The notes: generated by a model from the letters alone, not told the origin. DNA of 64,000 nucleotides from Symbiodinium natans (GCA_905221605.1 CAJNDS010000591.1:78501-142500); one strand, 5' to 3'. Shown: positions 1 to 9,929, numbered from the stretch's first letter. Program-made: numbers and translations.

Positions 1-2
1 TG

Positions 3-77
3 CTGCGGCAGGAGTTCGCAGTGCCGTGGCCGAAGTGTGTGCCGAAGGGTGGGATGGTGACTTTCGGGCCTAGGCAA
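3..77 (+). CDS. Exon fragment at window edge
   Basis: Open frame LRQEFAVPWPKCVPKGG then MVTFGPRQ, running from the window edge to a hairpin element that starts at 88. High GC and sense codons suggest an exon; the family is not recognised. Confidence 0.35.
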
Positions 78-87
78 GTGTCTGAGG

Positions 88-219
88 GTAGTTGCATGGG
101 CCCTTAGTATGGCCCCTTATACCTCCTTTAAAGGGGTTCTGATGTATGGGCCCTTAGTTTGTATAGGGTATATAAGGGGTTCCCTTTTTAGGGCCCATAC
201 GAAGGGACCATGCAACTAC
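88..219. mobile_element. MITE-like hairpin
   Basis: GTAGTTGCATGGGCCCTTAG at the left matches the complement of the right end, GGGACCATGCAACTAC at 204-219, with GGGCCCATAC just inside. No coding capacity is convincing. It directly follows the exon-like piece at 3-77. Confidence 0.55.
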
Positions 220-1080
220 GTTAAGAAAGTAGGGAAAAGAGATAAGGGTCTCCGACCCTTCGTGGGGGTTCCTATCATAGTGCGCGAAGTATTTTGGGGT
301 GTATTGGGGGTACTCCTTTTGGGAAAGGACGTGTTTTGTTTGGGAATTTGGGACGCTCAGGGCCTGGGTTTGGGTGGAAGGATGCTGAGCGGAACTGTCC
401 GGCAATGTGGCTCCTCAGGGGAGTATGCCTACAATCATGAGAGAGGTCAGAGGGACCCTGCTCTATCTTCGATGCTGGGCTACTGGGGTCGCGGCTTCGG
501 GATCTTGAGAGCTGAGCCTGCCACCAAAGGGTTTAAAGTCAGGGGCTCTGACCCGACCTGCCGTTTGCAAGAGCGTGGAAAACCCAACGAAACCCTGAAC
601 CTTAAACCGTAAAGCCTGAACCCAAAATCAACCCTAAACCACCCTAAACCCAAAATAAACCCTAAACCGTAAGCTCTAAGAATGTAGAGGAGAACCAAAA
701 CTCCCTAAGACTGCAAAGGCCCCAATCCCCGCCTGGGCAGGACGGAAACCGAAGTCCCCCTCCCCAACTTTAGTTTAGGGTTTGGGGTTTGGTGTTGCGG
801 TTTTAGGGGTCTATGGGTTTTTGGGCTCTGGGCTTTGTAGGGTAGAGAGCCTGTCGGAAAAGGGCCTTGTAGGGTTTCGGTGGTTTGGGGCTCTTGCATG
901 GAAGAGGAGGTCCACATCGGGGTTTCAACATCGCCTTCAGTTGCTTGACTCAGGGTTTGGTGTCTTCTGGGTTTAGGGTTTAGGGTTTAGGGTTTAGGGT
1001 TTAGGCCTAGACCCTAAGCCCTTAACCTGAAACCCCCCAAAAAGGGCCGGACAAAAGGGCCCTTCGCGGGTCCGCGGCAG

Positions 1081-1134
1081 GCGAAGAGTGCGGCAGAAGC
1101 CGAGCCTTGGCTGCTGACCCTGCTCCTGGAGCAG
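1081..1134 (+). CDS. Exon island with good splice borders
   Basis: GCGGCAG|GCGAAG opens an 18-codon frame AKSAAEAEPWLLTLLLEQ that ends CAG|GTGCATC, a strong GT donor. It is phase 0 at both ends. Family not recognised; probably helical. Confidence 0.45.
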
Positions 1135-2143
1135 GTGCATCGGGGAGCCCCAAAATGATCCCTTGGCTGGGGGCTACAACATGGGTTTAGGGTTTAGGGT
1201 TTGGGGTTTAGGGTTTAGGGTTTGGGGTGTAGGGTTTAGGGTTTCAGGGTTCTCTGATAAGGCGGCATGCTTCAAGAAGGAAGCCCAAAACCGGACCCTA
1301 AATTGGGAAGCCACCCGAATACCCTAAAACCCTAAAACTTAGACCCTAAATCTTAAACCCTAATCCTAAACCCAATTCAGTAGCCTGCACAGTTCAAGGC
1401 ATCTTCATGAGTTTCTGTATCATTGGGCTCCTGAAGGAGACGCTGCGTCTCTCACGTGTCCTCTCATGGGTTTAGGGTCTAGGGTTTAGGGTTTAGGGTT
1501 TAGGGTTCAGGGTTTAGGGTTCAGAGGTTAGGTTGGGATATTCCGTGATAAGATGCCCGTTCTAGGCTGCGTGCAAATGTACCCGAAGATCTAAACCCCA
1601 AACCCCCGAGCAACAATTCCTAGACCCCAACTTTCTGGAGGAGTCTGAATGAGCTCGGAACCCCCATCCCTCTTCCCTGAAGCACTCGGGGGTGTGTTGG
1701 GATGGAATCGTGGGATTATGGTTTAGGGTTATGTAAGAACAGGAGGTTTATTGCTGCTGTCACGGGTTCCCATCGCTCTGGCATGCGTCCATGGCAGATC
1801 GAGGCACGTAAGAGGGTCCTCTGGCAAAAGGGCTCCGAGCTAGAGCTCTGCAAAAAGATCTTGGGAGGTATGCCGCGATCCGAGCAATCACTCGCCGGAC
1901 CTTCAGCAGAGCCTTGTCCCCAATTGACGAATGTTTTGTGGGCACGGGAGCCATGGACCCTGAAACCCTAGACCTTACGGGAAAACCTGAACTTCCACCG
2001 AAATCAGTGTGCGACGGGATGCGACGGGCATCTCCCTCAGACCTTAAACCTTAGGGTTATCTAGGGTTTTGTTTGTAGTGAACTCCGTCTTTGGTCTCAC
2101 TGAAGTTTTGCCCCCCAAGTCTTGAAGAAGCCTTTGAAAGCAA

Positions 2144-2257
2144 GTGTCAGGCTGCTGTACTTCCTCCCGGGCCCTCCGAGCGTGGTGACTTTGCGCGAGC
2201 TCCTGGCCGACTTGTCGCAGGAGAAGGACCGGGGCAATGCCCGTGATGAGCTGTTTG
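2144..2257 (+). CDS. Exon island ending at a hairpin element
   Basis: Frame VRLLYFLPGPPSVVTLREL then LADLSQEKDRGNARDELFA. It stops being protein-like where a family-III hairpin (CTTGGAGGTTC) begins at 2258, so that element probably occupies the following intron. Unrecognised family. Confidence 0.45.
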
Positions 2258-2372
2258 CTTGGAGGTTCGTGGGTACTGAGAAGTGGGGTGATAAGTAGGG
2301 TAGCTCTTATTACATCTGGTCATTGTTTTGGGTACTTCCAACCCCACTTATAGCTACCCATGAACCTTCAAG
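2258..2372. mobile_element. Family-III MITE-like hairpin (CTTGGAGGTTCATGG ends)
   Basis: Left end CTTGGAGGTTCGTGGGTAC; right end GCTACCCATGAACCTTCAAG. Same ends recur at about 3838, 22788, 24421, 28820, 36334, 36612, 39564, 42348, 42883 and 43883. No ORF inside. Confidence 0.65.
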
Positions 2373-2395
2373 TACACCCCAAAATTCGAAGACAC

Positions 2396-2418
2396 AGGCT
2401 AGATGGGTGGCAGAAAAC
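2396..2418 (+). repeat. Copy of the CTAGGCGGGTGGCA motif
   Basis: GGCTAGATGGGTGGCAGAAAA, one of seven copies in the window; see 15468-15502 for the best copy. Confidence 0.5.
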
Positions 2419-2482
2419 CCGCTCGGAATGAACACCCACAAGGCCCCGAATGTTTTTCAAGGGGTTTCAAGTGGGGGTTTCT

Positions 2483-2585
2483 GATAATAAGGGGCCCCCT
2501 AATGTAGACCCCCAAATTGTAGGATCCCCGTATCAATACGGACCCCATTAAGGTACCCCTTACTGTTATACACCCCCAAGGGGTT
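2483..2585. mobile_element. Family-IV dispersed hairpin-like element
   Basis: Carries CCCCCTAATGTAGACCCCC, TGTAGGATCCCCGTATCAATACGGACCCC and TTAAGGTACCCC. Related sequence lies at 13216-13450, 38560-38735 and 39010-39105. Noncoding by appearance. Confidence 0.45.
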
Positions 2586-2769
2586 TTTGAAGTCAAGGGG
2601 CCCGAGCCCTGTCCTTCAAGGACCGCCTAGCTACACTCTGGTTATGCCTCTGCCTCTGGGCCCCACAGCCCCCTCCGGACGCCGCTTGAGCTGCAGTCCG
2701 GCGCCTGTTTCTACCCGTTGTTGTTGGGTTGAGGCTTGGGGACCAAAAAACGTTTCCAGATGAGGCTCC

Positions 2770-3160
2770 CTAAACCCTAAACTCTAAACCCTGAACCCTA
2801 AACCCTGAACTCTAAACCCTACGCCTCAAACCCTAAACCCTAAACCCTGAACCCTAAACCCGTTCGATTCTGCTGCTCCGCCTTCAACACCTTGCATCCT
2901 GAGGCCTCAAGCGTGAGCTGGCCGTCGCATCTCCCGCCACCAATTCATGCATTGCCACCGGGACAGAACCCACCCAGGTTTAGGGGTTTAGGGTATAGGG
3001 TTTAGGGTTTGGGGTTTAGGGCATGCCCCCTCAGCCCCTGACACCCCCTATCACCAACCCTAAACCCTAAACCCTAAACCCTAAACCCTAAACCCTAAAC
3101 CCTAAACCCTAAACCCTAAACCCTAAACCCTAAACCCTAAACCCTAAACCCTATACCAGG
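2770..3160. repeat. CCCTAAA and TTTAGGG arrays around short spacers
   Basis: CCCTAAA variants at 2770-2860, TTTAGGG at 2978-3020, then about 14 nearly perfect CCCTAAA units at 3053-3155. A short GC-rich island (about 3165-3270) follows, then TTTAGGG at 3273-3335. Confidence 0.9.
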
Positions 3161-3164
3161 CAGA

Positions 3165-3720
3165 AAAAAACCCAGGTTGCGAGGCCTCCTCGTTTGCTTC
3201 GCCCAGCTCTTCGACTCCAAGGTCCTGCCCCTTGGACCGCAACAACCCTCAGGCGAAGCTTCCAAGGAGGGAGTTTAGGGTTTAGGGTTTTAGGGTTTAG
3301 GGTTTAGGGTTTAGGGTTTAGGGTTCAGGGTTCGGGGGGGAATGGGGGTGATGACATACGGTTTGGTCTGTAGCCAGGATCCAGGCCCAAACCGTAAACT
3401 CCAAGCCCGTGCTTTTTGAAGCGTGGGCTGAGGTCAGCGCCCGCGCACGAAAAGCTGAGCACTTCTCACCAAGACTCGTGCTTGAGGAGACATATCCAAA
3501 CTCAAAGCAACAGTACGGATGCGAATGGTCTACGATCTGAGTGAGGACATGTGAAGCTTAAACATCAGCCGGGGCAGGCGTCCTGCTGCCCTTACGGCCC
3601 TTAAGCAAACCTCAACCCCCCCCCCCTCTCCTCCCACCAACCCTGGCGCAAAGCGCGCGGACGCTCAGAACCCTAAACCCTAAATCCTAACCCTAAGCCC
3701 GAAACCCTAAACCCTAAACC
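3165..3720. other. Mostly noncoding stretch
   Basis: A GC-rich island at 3165-3270 between convergent arrays may be an exon. TTTAGGG units follow to 3335. Unique sequence at 3340-3660 shows no convincing frame, and CCCTAAA variants run from 3668 to 3724. Confidence 0.4.
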
Positions 3721-3724
3721 CTAG

Positions 3725-3837
3725 GTGCCGCACCTGCCTCATGTCCTTGGCGGCCATCGCTGCCAGTGGAAGCGGCGCGGGCGCCATCGCCGCGGCGGCG
3801 CCCCAGCTGCTCCTCCTGCCGCCCGGCGGGTCGTACT
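3725..3837 (+). CDS. Exon island, Ala-rich
   Basis: Follows CCCTAAACCCTAG|G, an acceptor formed within a telomere-like array. Frame CRTCLMSLAAIAASGSG then AGAIAAAAPQLLLLPPGGSY, ending where a family-III hairpin begins. Unrecognised. Confidence 0.4.
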
Positions 3838-3993
3838 TGGAGGTTCATGGTAACCAGTTATAACTGTATTTAAAGGGTTTAGGGGTTAGGGTTTATGACT
3901 GTACTTATAACTGTACATATAGCGATATTAGGGCACTTAAGGGGCTTATAAGTGGGTTATAAGTACAGTGATAGTTGGTCGTCATAGGGCACT
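3838..3993. mobile_element. Family-III hairpin with internal TTTAGGG
   Basis: Starts TTGGAGGTTCATGGTAACC, contains TTATAACTGTATTTAAAGGG and AAGGGGCTTATAAGTGGG, and ends near AGTTGGTCGTCATAGG. A short TTTAGGG tract lies inside it. Confidence 0.55.
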
Positions 3994-4264
3994 CGGAGAG
4001 GGTCGTCTCTGTATGGCCAAGTAGCGCCTAAACAAAGAACCCTTAAAGTTTTCCTTCTAAGGGTCCCTCCTTTAGTCCTCTGAAGCGCCGGAGCCCGATA
4101 GCCAGCACCCTAAACACTCTGAAAACCCCAAACCCCCACAACCCTAAACCCCAAACCCTAAACCCTAAACCCTAAACCCTAAACCCTAAACCCCTAAACC
4201 CTAAACCCTTAAACCCTTAAACCCTTAAACCCTAAACCCTAAACCCCCCAAAACAAGCCCCCAA

Positions 4265-4350
4265 GGCTCTACAAGGAAGGCCCAGTTCTGCCCCCGGACG
4301 TGTGGATGCCCATGGCCCCGCTGCTGGAAGCCGCACCCCGGCTCGAATTT
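4265..4350 (+). CDS. Exon island
   Basis: Frame LYKEGPVLPPDVWMPMAP then LLEAAPRLEFG, entered through CCCCAAG|G after a CCCTAAA array and left into GTGGTTTAGGG. Family not recognised. Confidence 0.45.
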
Positions 4351-4734
4351 GGAGGTTTTGTGGTTTAGGGTCAAGGGTTTGGGGGTTTAGGGTTTGGGGT
4401 TTGGGGTTTGGGGTTTAGGGTTTAGGGTTTAGGGTTTGTGTTTAGGGTTCAGGGTTTCGGGTTTGGGGTTTAGGGTTGAGGGTTGAGGGTTTAGGGCAGA
4501 CTTTGTCTCCGGGGTATACTACACTCATCTACACTCCTCCCATCTGGAGAAGTGTAAGGATGGCTGGGGGTCGGGTCCTTTAACTTAGTAGAGTCGAGAA
4601 CCTTTAACCTTTTGGGTATTGCGATTCCTACATAGTCCCCGAGGTTAACCTTTAGCTTTTCTAGGTTACTGGACAACTAAGTTTCGGGTCTCGGGCCCGA
4701 TCCCAGAAGGAACCTCATACGTGCTGCTCCTGCC

Positions 4735-5040
4735 ATGCCGACACCCCCGCCTGAATTCCAAAAGCTTGGGCAGCCCAGCGGTGCCCTTTTTCGGCCCGTC
4801 TCATGGCTGCTGGCTACCAAAACGGGAGGGTTCTTTGCCTCGAAGCTTTTCGGGCCCGCTGCCGTTCCTCAACCCCGTATACTGGGGGAGCTCTCCAATG
4901 TCGGCGCCTCGGCGCACGAAGCTGAAGCAGAAGCCTCCTCTCCGCCGAAACCCCGGAAACATAACCCGCACACTGGGGTAGCTTTGGGGGCCCTACGAAG
5001 CTTACCTTTTTGGCTGTATAAGGATTATGTAGGGGATTAA
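4735..5040 (+). CDS. Low-confidence ORF, possible exon
   Basis: A 101-codon frame with a plausible stretch GGFFASKLFGPAAVPQPRIL, GELSNVGASAHEAEAEASS and PPKPRKHNPHTG. No family recognised, and codon choice does not clearly separate it from the opposite strand frame. The surrounding 4.5-5.3 kb holds nothing else convincing. Confidence 0.2.
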   Translation: MPTPPPEFQKLGQPSGALFRPVSWLLATKTGGFFASKLFGPAAVPQPRILGELSNVGASAHEAEAEASSPPKPRKHNPHTGVALGALRSLPFWLYKDYVGD

Positions 5041-5329
5041 GGGGGAAAAACGATGAGAAATTATATTTCAAACTTCCCCCCGCATAGCTAGCATGTGGCT
5101 ACGGCTCAAGAGCCCAACATGACAAGCAGAAACAGAGGTGTGTTACCTCGACCCAACCTTGCACAGACCGACAGCGCAAGTCCTTAAGCCGCAGCTGCAA
5201 ACTCGCCCCGCAACCTGAAGCAGAATCAGCGTGAGTTCAGGGTGTCGGGTTTAGCCTCAAAGTGTCCGTGCTCAAAAGGGTTTAGGCTTTAGGGTTGAGG
5301 GTTTAGGGTTCAGAAGCCAGCTTTGAATC

Positions 5330-7091
5330 ATGGAGCAAGGGACTCTGGCCCCTAGGGCGACTTTGAACCTCTCGAACGAAGAGGCGGCTGCTCTTCGCCG
5401 CACTGGGTGGCCGGTGGACCTCTTGGTGCACCGCTCACCCAAGGTGGTCCACAGCGTCGCAGCTTTTCGACGCGAGGTGCTGTCGGGCAACCACCTTGAG
5501 CAAGCCGTCCTCTTTCCGGGCGGCCTGCCGCAGCTCAACTTGGATCTGGCAGGCGCGCTGCCTGCGAGGCTGGCGCGGGCGCTGGCGGATGCGAGCTCGG
5601 TCCTCGATTTGCTGAGGAATCTCGGGGAGGACCTGGAGGAGTTTCAGGGCAACTTGGAGAGTGTGGACCCACGCACCCATCTCCAGCATGATGTCTTGCA
5701 GATGGCTGAAGACCAGCAGCTCCTGGCAGTTGATGAGGCCCAAAGATTGGCCCGTGAGTGGTGGCAGAGTCCGGGTGACCAGGCCTTCGAAGACACCGTG
5801 CAGGCAGAGAAGGCCCTTAACCCTAAACCCTAAACCCTACACCCTACACCCTAAACCCTAAACCCTAAACCCGAAACCCAGAGCAGGCGGAGCTGGAGGC
5901 AGCAGTTGTTTGCCGCGCCTCCTTGCGAAGCAAGGCCCGTGCGGCCACGGCACTGCAAGCGGCGGGCCGTGCGGTGCAGCACCCGTACATCTGCGACTTC
6001 GTAGCTGACTGAGTGCACTTTACACTTTTTGGGATACTTTATGATCCCCTATAGAACTGAAAGTGTCCACCTTTTTTTGCGGGGGCCCATGGACTCAGCA
6101 ACTAAGGCGAGCTTCGTCAGATGAAGCCGGGCGGCGCCTCGGGTGATGATGCCCTGTCTGAGATGCTGAGCTGGGCCGCCATCTCAGGGCGGGATGACGA
6201 TGGCATCTTCGTGGGAGGGGAATTCAGCGGCAAAGGCCTGCATGTCGATCAGCGGCCGGAGAGCAACCTTGGCAAGCAATGGCGAGGCTTGAAGCTCTTT
6301 GCTGCCTGGCCACCCGGGCCAGATGGCCAGACAGTGCTGGACGACTGCTACGGCGAGGTCTTCTGTCCGCCTCTGCTGGCCAAGCACGTCGCGGCGTTGG
6401 CGCAATGCACGCAGCTGCTCCTTCTTCGGCCTGGCGACGTCTTCCTCTTCAACGGCGCCATGCCGCACACAGCCCTCTGTGTGGGGGAGCCTCTGAACGT
6501 GACCAGCTATGAGGGCCTGTTGACATGGAATCCGGGGCACATCGGGCAGTTCTTGACCACCGCCTCCAGCTTCAGCGGCCCCTGGCGAGAGGTCGGCCTC
6601 AGCTGGAAGTGGGAGCTCCTGCACGCATGGCAGGAGGCACGTGCGGCACGGAGCCAGGGCGGGGAGGCGCCTCTTGCAGAGCCTTACTTCTCCAACAGCT
6701 GAACTTTAAACTTTTTGGGTTTCCTTATTTAGTAGGAATACAAAAAGTTTAACCTTTTTTTCCCTTGGTTATTGGAGAAGTAAGGAGCTGCCCTGCTTGC
6801 TGGAGGAGGCCGCGCGGCTCTTGCGCCGCGACGGCTTCTGCAGGGAACTGGGAGGTGCTTTTCTGGAGCCTCCACTTGCCGAGGTGGCGGCCAAGCGACG
6901 AAGGACCGAGCTTGACTGCGCGGCTTCGGAAAGGTATGGCGTGTACTTAGCAGCTGAGTAGGGAACCTGCAACCTTTTGGAGTTGAAAGGTGAAGCTTTT
7001 TTGGCCCAGGGTACTCAGCAACTAGGTGGAAGTTCGCCATCAAGCGCGAGCAAGCATCCAAAGCACACGAGTCCATGTTGAAGCATCCTAA
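5330..7091 (+). CDS. JmjC/cupin-type Fe(II)/2-oxoglutarate oxygenase, five exons
   Basis: Predicted exons are 5330-5812, 5887-5992, 6107-6678, 6785-6940 and 7026-7091. Joined they give one 461-codon frame ending in TAA. The N-terminal 200 residues are helical and unrecognised. Exon 3 carries an iron-binding facial triad, HVD (H242, D244) and H317 in GDVFLFNGAMPHTALCV, with GLKLFAAWPPGP between them, the layout of JmjC-like double-stranded beta-helix oxygenases. Such enzymes hydroxylate or demethylate proteins or small molecules; the substrate here is unknown. The start is the first ATG after an in-frame TGA six bases upstream. Intron 1 is GC-AG and made of CCCTAAA units; introns 2-4 are inverted-repeat insertions with GC-AG, GA-AG and GT-AG borders. 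Family assignment is from motif reading; exon joins are inferred from frame restoration. Confidence 0.75.
5813..5886 (+). other. GC-AG intron built of telomere-like repeats
   Basis: The donor is AAG|GCCCTTAACC and the acceptor is GAGCAG|GCGGAG. Nearly the whole 74 bp is CCCTAAA units and near variants. Removing it joins QAEK to AELEAAVVCR in phase 0 in the oxygenase gene. Use of a GC donor is known in dinoflagellates. Confidence 0.6.
5993..6106 (+). mobile_element. Introner-like intron, GC-AG, target duplication GCGA
   Basis: The element spans 5997-6106. It begins CTTCGTAGCTGA and ends TCAGCAACTAAG, imperfect inverted repeats of each other. GCGA stands on both sides (5993-5996 and 6107-6110). 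Splicing GC(5993)-AG(6106) removes the element plus one GCGA and joins ATCT to GCGAGCTTCG in frame. Inner parts (ACTTTACACTTT near the left, GAAAGTGTCCACC near the right) are also partly complementary. Confidence 0.7.
6679..6784 (+). mobile_element. Introner-like intron, GA-AG, target duplication GAGC
   Basis: The element spans 6683-6784. It starts CTTACTTCTCCAA and ends with the exact reverse complement TTGGAGAAGTAAG. A second inner inverted pair is AAACTTTTTG and CAAAAAGTTT. GAGC flanks it at 6679-6682 and 6785-6788. Splicing GA(6679)-AG(6784) gives GCA|GAG CTG in frame. GA donors are unusual in general but reported in dinoflagellates. Confidence 0.75.
6941..7025 (+). mobile_element. Introner-like intron, GT-AG, imperfect target duplication
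   Basis: The element spans 6946-7025. Its left end CTTAGCAGCTGAGTA matches, with mismatches, the complement of the right end TACTCAGCAACTAG. Flanks are GTGTA (6941-6945) and GTGGA (7026-7030), 4 of 5 matching. Splicing GT-AG joins TAT GGC to GTG GAA and leads to a TAA 22 codons later. The right end resembles that of the intron at 5993-6106, so the two may be related. Confidence 0.6.
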
Positions 7092-7322
7092 ACCCTTTTG
7101 AACCCTACTAGGTCCTACCAAACAACATGACTCAGCCACATTCAACCACATCTTTTTCCCTTTTGGAATCCCTTTTTGAAGCGTCAAGCCATCCCATCCC
7201 CTAAAACCCTAAACCCTAAACCCTAAACCCCAAACCCTGAACCCCAAACTCTAAACCTTAAACCCTAAACCCTAAACCCCAAACCCCAAACCCTAAACCC
7301 TAAACCCTAAACCCTAAACCCT

Positions 7323-7394
7323 CAGTCTCTGCAAGGTCCTGGCCCACCAGAGCAGCGAGGCACCGGTGTATCGGTTCGCGTTGCCTTCTGCCAG
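7323..7394 (+). CDS. Exon island, weak carboxylesterase-like motif
   Basis: Frame SLCKVLAHQSSEAPVYRF then ALPSASF, lying between CCCTAAA (7200-7322) and TTTAGGG (7420-7455). The APVYRF string recalls type-B carboxylesterases (PVYRY.F), but this is too short to assign. Confidence 0.35.
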
Positions 7395-7639
7395 TTTCAG
7401 GGTGTGCCCTAACCCGGGTCTAGGGTTTAGGGTTTAGGGTTTAGGGTTTAGGGGTTAGGGATTGAGGGTTGAAGGGTTAAGCCCCGAAGTGGGTTGAGTC
7501 TTTGGTTCTAGCAGATATCGTGTCGAGCCCGGATGCAATCACAAAAGCCCAGAGGGGGCTCCGACATTTAGCAAGCTTACCCTCTGACCTTCTTTTGCAG
7601 GTCACAACAACAAATTCAAAACAAGCGCCCCAAGCCGGC

Positions 7640-7750
7640 ATCCCAAGATCGAAGGCCCCATGCTTAAAAACCAGCCCAGAAACACAAAAGACTCTTCCCC
7701 TTACAAGGGCAATGAAGGGATTTTATTATTATCACTTTTTGGTGGTGTTC
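7640..7750. repeat. Dispersed family-VI repeat
   Basis: CCCTTACAAGGGCAATGAAG followed by GGGATTTTATTAT recurs as CCTTGTAAGGGCAATATAGG with GGGATTTTACTAT near 43,631 and in reverse near 29,325-29,350. Function unknown. Confidence 0.4.
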
Positions 7751-7850
7751 TTTGGGATGTCCCCCTTAGACAAACAGTCCTTTAATGGGGATTACAATAG
7801 GAGGTACTGTAATCCCTATTAAGGACAGTTAGTATAAGGTGGAACATGCC
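7751..7850. mobile_element. Family-II MITE-like hairpin
   Basis: Left TTTGGGATGTCCCCCTTAG with CAGTCCTTTAATGGGGATTA; right TAATCCCTATTAAGGACAG with TATAAGGTGGAACATGCC. Other copies: 22463-22546, 22547-22650, 23512-23612, and a right half at 36741-36815. Confidence 0.65.
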
Positions 7851-8087
7851 AACCCTAAGCCCTAACCCCTAGACCCTAGACCCTAAACCCTAAACCCTAA
7901 ACCCTGAACCCTAAACCCTAAACCCCTCCGCCTCCTAAGCTACTCGTAGTCGCAGTCGTATTCGTAGTCGTAGTAGTTTTGGAGGCTGCCGAGCTCCTCA
8001 GCCGGCTACGCCGCGGAGCCGGCGGCTTTGCCCCGCCCCCGCGCCGCCCGGGCTGTTTAGAGTTGGGCCCCCAAAAGAAAGCCCTAA

Positions 8088-8190
8088 ATCCGAAACCCTA
8101 AACCCTAAACCCTAAACCCTAAACCCTAAACCCTAAACCCTAAACCCTAAACCCTAAACCCTAAACCCTCAACCCTCAACCCTCAACCCT
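8088..8190. repeat. CCCTAAA array
   Basis: About twelve units, drifting to CCCTCAA at its 3' end. Confidence 0.9.
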
Positions 8191-8553
8191 ACACGCCAAA
8201 TCTCAGAAACTGGCGCCTTGGAGTCACCACCCACAACCCATTTAATGGGAACCCCCAACAGAGAAACCCCCAATAAATAGTAGGAAGACAGTAGGAAAAT
8301 ACCTGCCAGGTTCCTTCAAGTCACTTCAAGTTCCAAATTTATTCTTGGGGTTCCTTGTTTGAGGTTCCCCATTCGGGTCCTTTTCCCATACACCCCCCCG
8401 GATGGCCCACTGGTGTAGGGGGCGTGGTTGGGGATGTGGTAGTGGTTTCTCATCCGCCTGCTGGGGCCCTCGTGGATTCACGAATGCCATTAGATCTTGA
8501 CTTAACTTTTGGAAGAGGTCTCTTGACTCCTTGCAGTAGCCCCGTGGAGCTTT

Positions 8554-8577
8554 GCTAGACGGGTGGCAAAAAAAGTA
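8554..8577 (+). repeat. Copy of the CTAGGCGGGTGGCA motif
   Basis: GCTAGACGGGTGGCAAAAAA; A-rich after the GGCA, as in the other copies. Confidence 0.5.
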
Positions 8578-8639
8578 CGCTCCCCACAAGTCCTACTTGA
8601 GGTGCATGGGCAGTTCTCATCGAGGGTGATAAGTTATAA

Positions 8640-9310
8640 GTACCCTCCAGAACCCCGTAACCCCACAACCCCAGAACCTCAAACCCTTAACGCTCGTTCA
8701 ACCCCCTGAGCCCCTTAAACCCTCCAAACCCTAAATCCTCTAAGCCCTAAACCCTCTAGTTTCTGAGCCCTACACTTAAGCCCTAAACCCTAAGCTCTAA
8801 ACCCCAACCCTAAGCCCTACACCCTAAACCCTAAACCCCAAACCCTAAACCCCTAAACCCCGAAACCCACAAAAACCCTAAACCCTAAATCCCCTAAACG
8901 CCTAAACCCCCTAAACCCCTAAACCCCTAAACCCCTAAACCCCTAAACCCCTAAACCCCTAAACCCCTAAACCCCTAAACCCCTAAACCCCTAAACCCCT
9001 TTAACCCCTAAACCCCTAAACCCCTAAACCCCTACCCCCTGATACCCCTCACCCTAAACCCTAAACCCCTAAACCCCTAATCCCCCTAACCTCGCGTAAA
9101 CCCCTAAACTCCCTAAACCCTAAAACCCCTAAACCCCCCCAAACCCCCTAAACCCCTAAACCCTAAATCCCCTAAACCCCTAACCCCTAAACCCCTAAAC
9201 CCCTAAACCCCTAAATCCCCCAAACCCCTAAATCCCCTAAACCCCTAAACCCCTACATCCCCTGAACCCCTGAAAACCCCTAAAGCCCGTAAATCCCCTA
9301 AAACCCTGAA
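8640..9310. repeat. Long array dominated by the 8-mer CCCCTAAA
   Basis: Mixed CCCTAAA units give way at about 8,890 to a long, fairly homogeneous run of CCCCTAAA with occasional CCCCTAAAT and CCCCCTAAAC. No coding signal. Confidence 0.9.
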
Positions 9311-9389
9311 GCTCCGCAAAAGGGGCCCTGGGCGGGGAGCGCCGTCCCTGGGACAGCGCCCCGGGGCCAACGCCGACTCCTGCAGCTCA

Positions 9390-9500
9390 GGTCGGGAGTT
9401 CAGGGTTCAGGGTTCAGGGTTCAGGGTTTGGGGTTTGGGGTTTGGGGTTTGGGGTTTAGGGTTTGGGGTTCAGGGTTTAGGGTTTCGGGTTTAGGGTAAG
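9390..9500. repeat. TTTAGGG/TTTGGGG/TTCAGGG array
   Basis: Variants come in blocks: four TTCAGGG, then four or five TTTGGGG, then TTTAGGG. Confidence 0.85.
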
Positions 9501-9735
9501 TAGAGTCTACCTAAGCCCTATAAGCCCTCAACAGCAGGCTCCGGTTCAGGTCTCGCCACTTCCCAGAACTGCACCCTGAGCCACGAAGCCCATGGTGTGC
9601 GCGATTCTCAAGACATGAATCCGCGTGCAGGCTTCCTCAACCCCTAAGCCCTAAACAGCCTAAACCCTTAAGCCCTTAAGCCCTTCAACCCTTAAACTCT
9701 CAAACCCTTGTGCTGGTTCACAATGCAGTCGCACT

Positions 9736-9850
9736 CCCTAAACCCTAAACCCTAAACCCTAAACCCTAAACCCTAAACCCTAAACCCTACACCCAAAACC
9801 CTAAACCCCAAACCCCAAACCCCAAACCCCAAACCCCAAACCCCAAACCA
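9736..9850. repeat. CCCTAAA then CCCCAAA array
   Basis: Seven or so CCCTAAA units followed by about seven CCCCAAA units, a sharp block change. Confidence 0.9.
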
Positions 9851-9852
9851 AA

Positions 9853-9929
9853 AGCTGTGCTGAAGGCTCCGGCGGCCTGGGACGCGTGGAGCACGGCCCC
9901 CCAGCCAACTTCGGCTCCGTGGGCTCGAA
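9853..9929 (+). CDS. Exon island between convergent arrays
   Basis: Frame AVLKAPAAWDAWSTAPQPTS then APWA. A CCCCAAA/CCCTAAA array lies upstream and TTTAGGG begins at about 9,953. Unrecognised. Confidence 0.35.

Noticed and set aside
3053-3155. CCCTAAA array as a real chromosome end
   Set aside because: Arrays occur in both orientations throughout with exons on both sides, so they are interstitial.
7502-7822. 106-codon ORF
   Set aside because: It crosses two dispersed repeats (family VI and family II) and has no consistent protein character.
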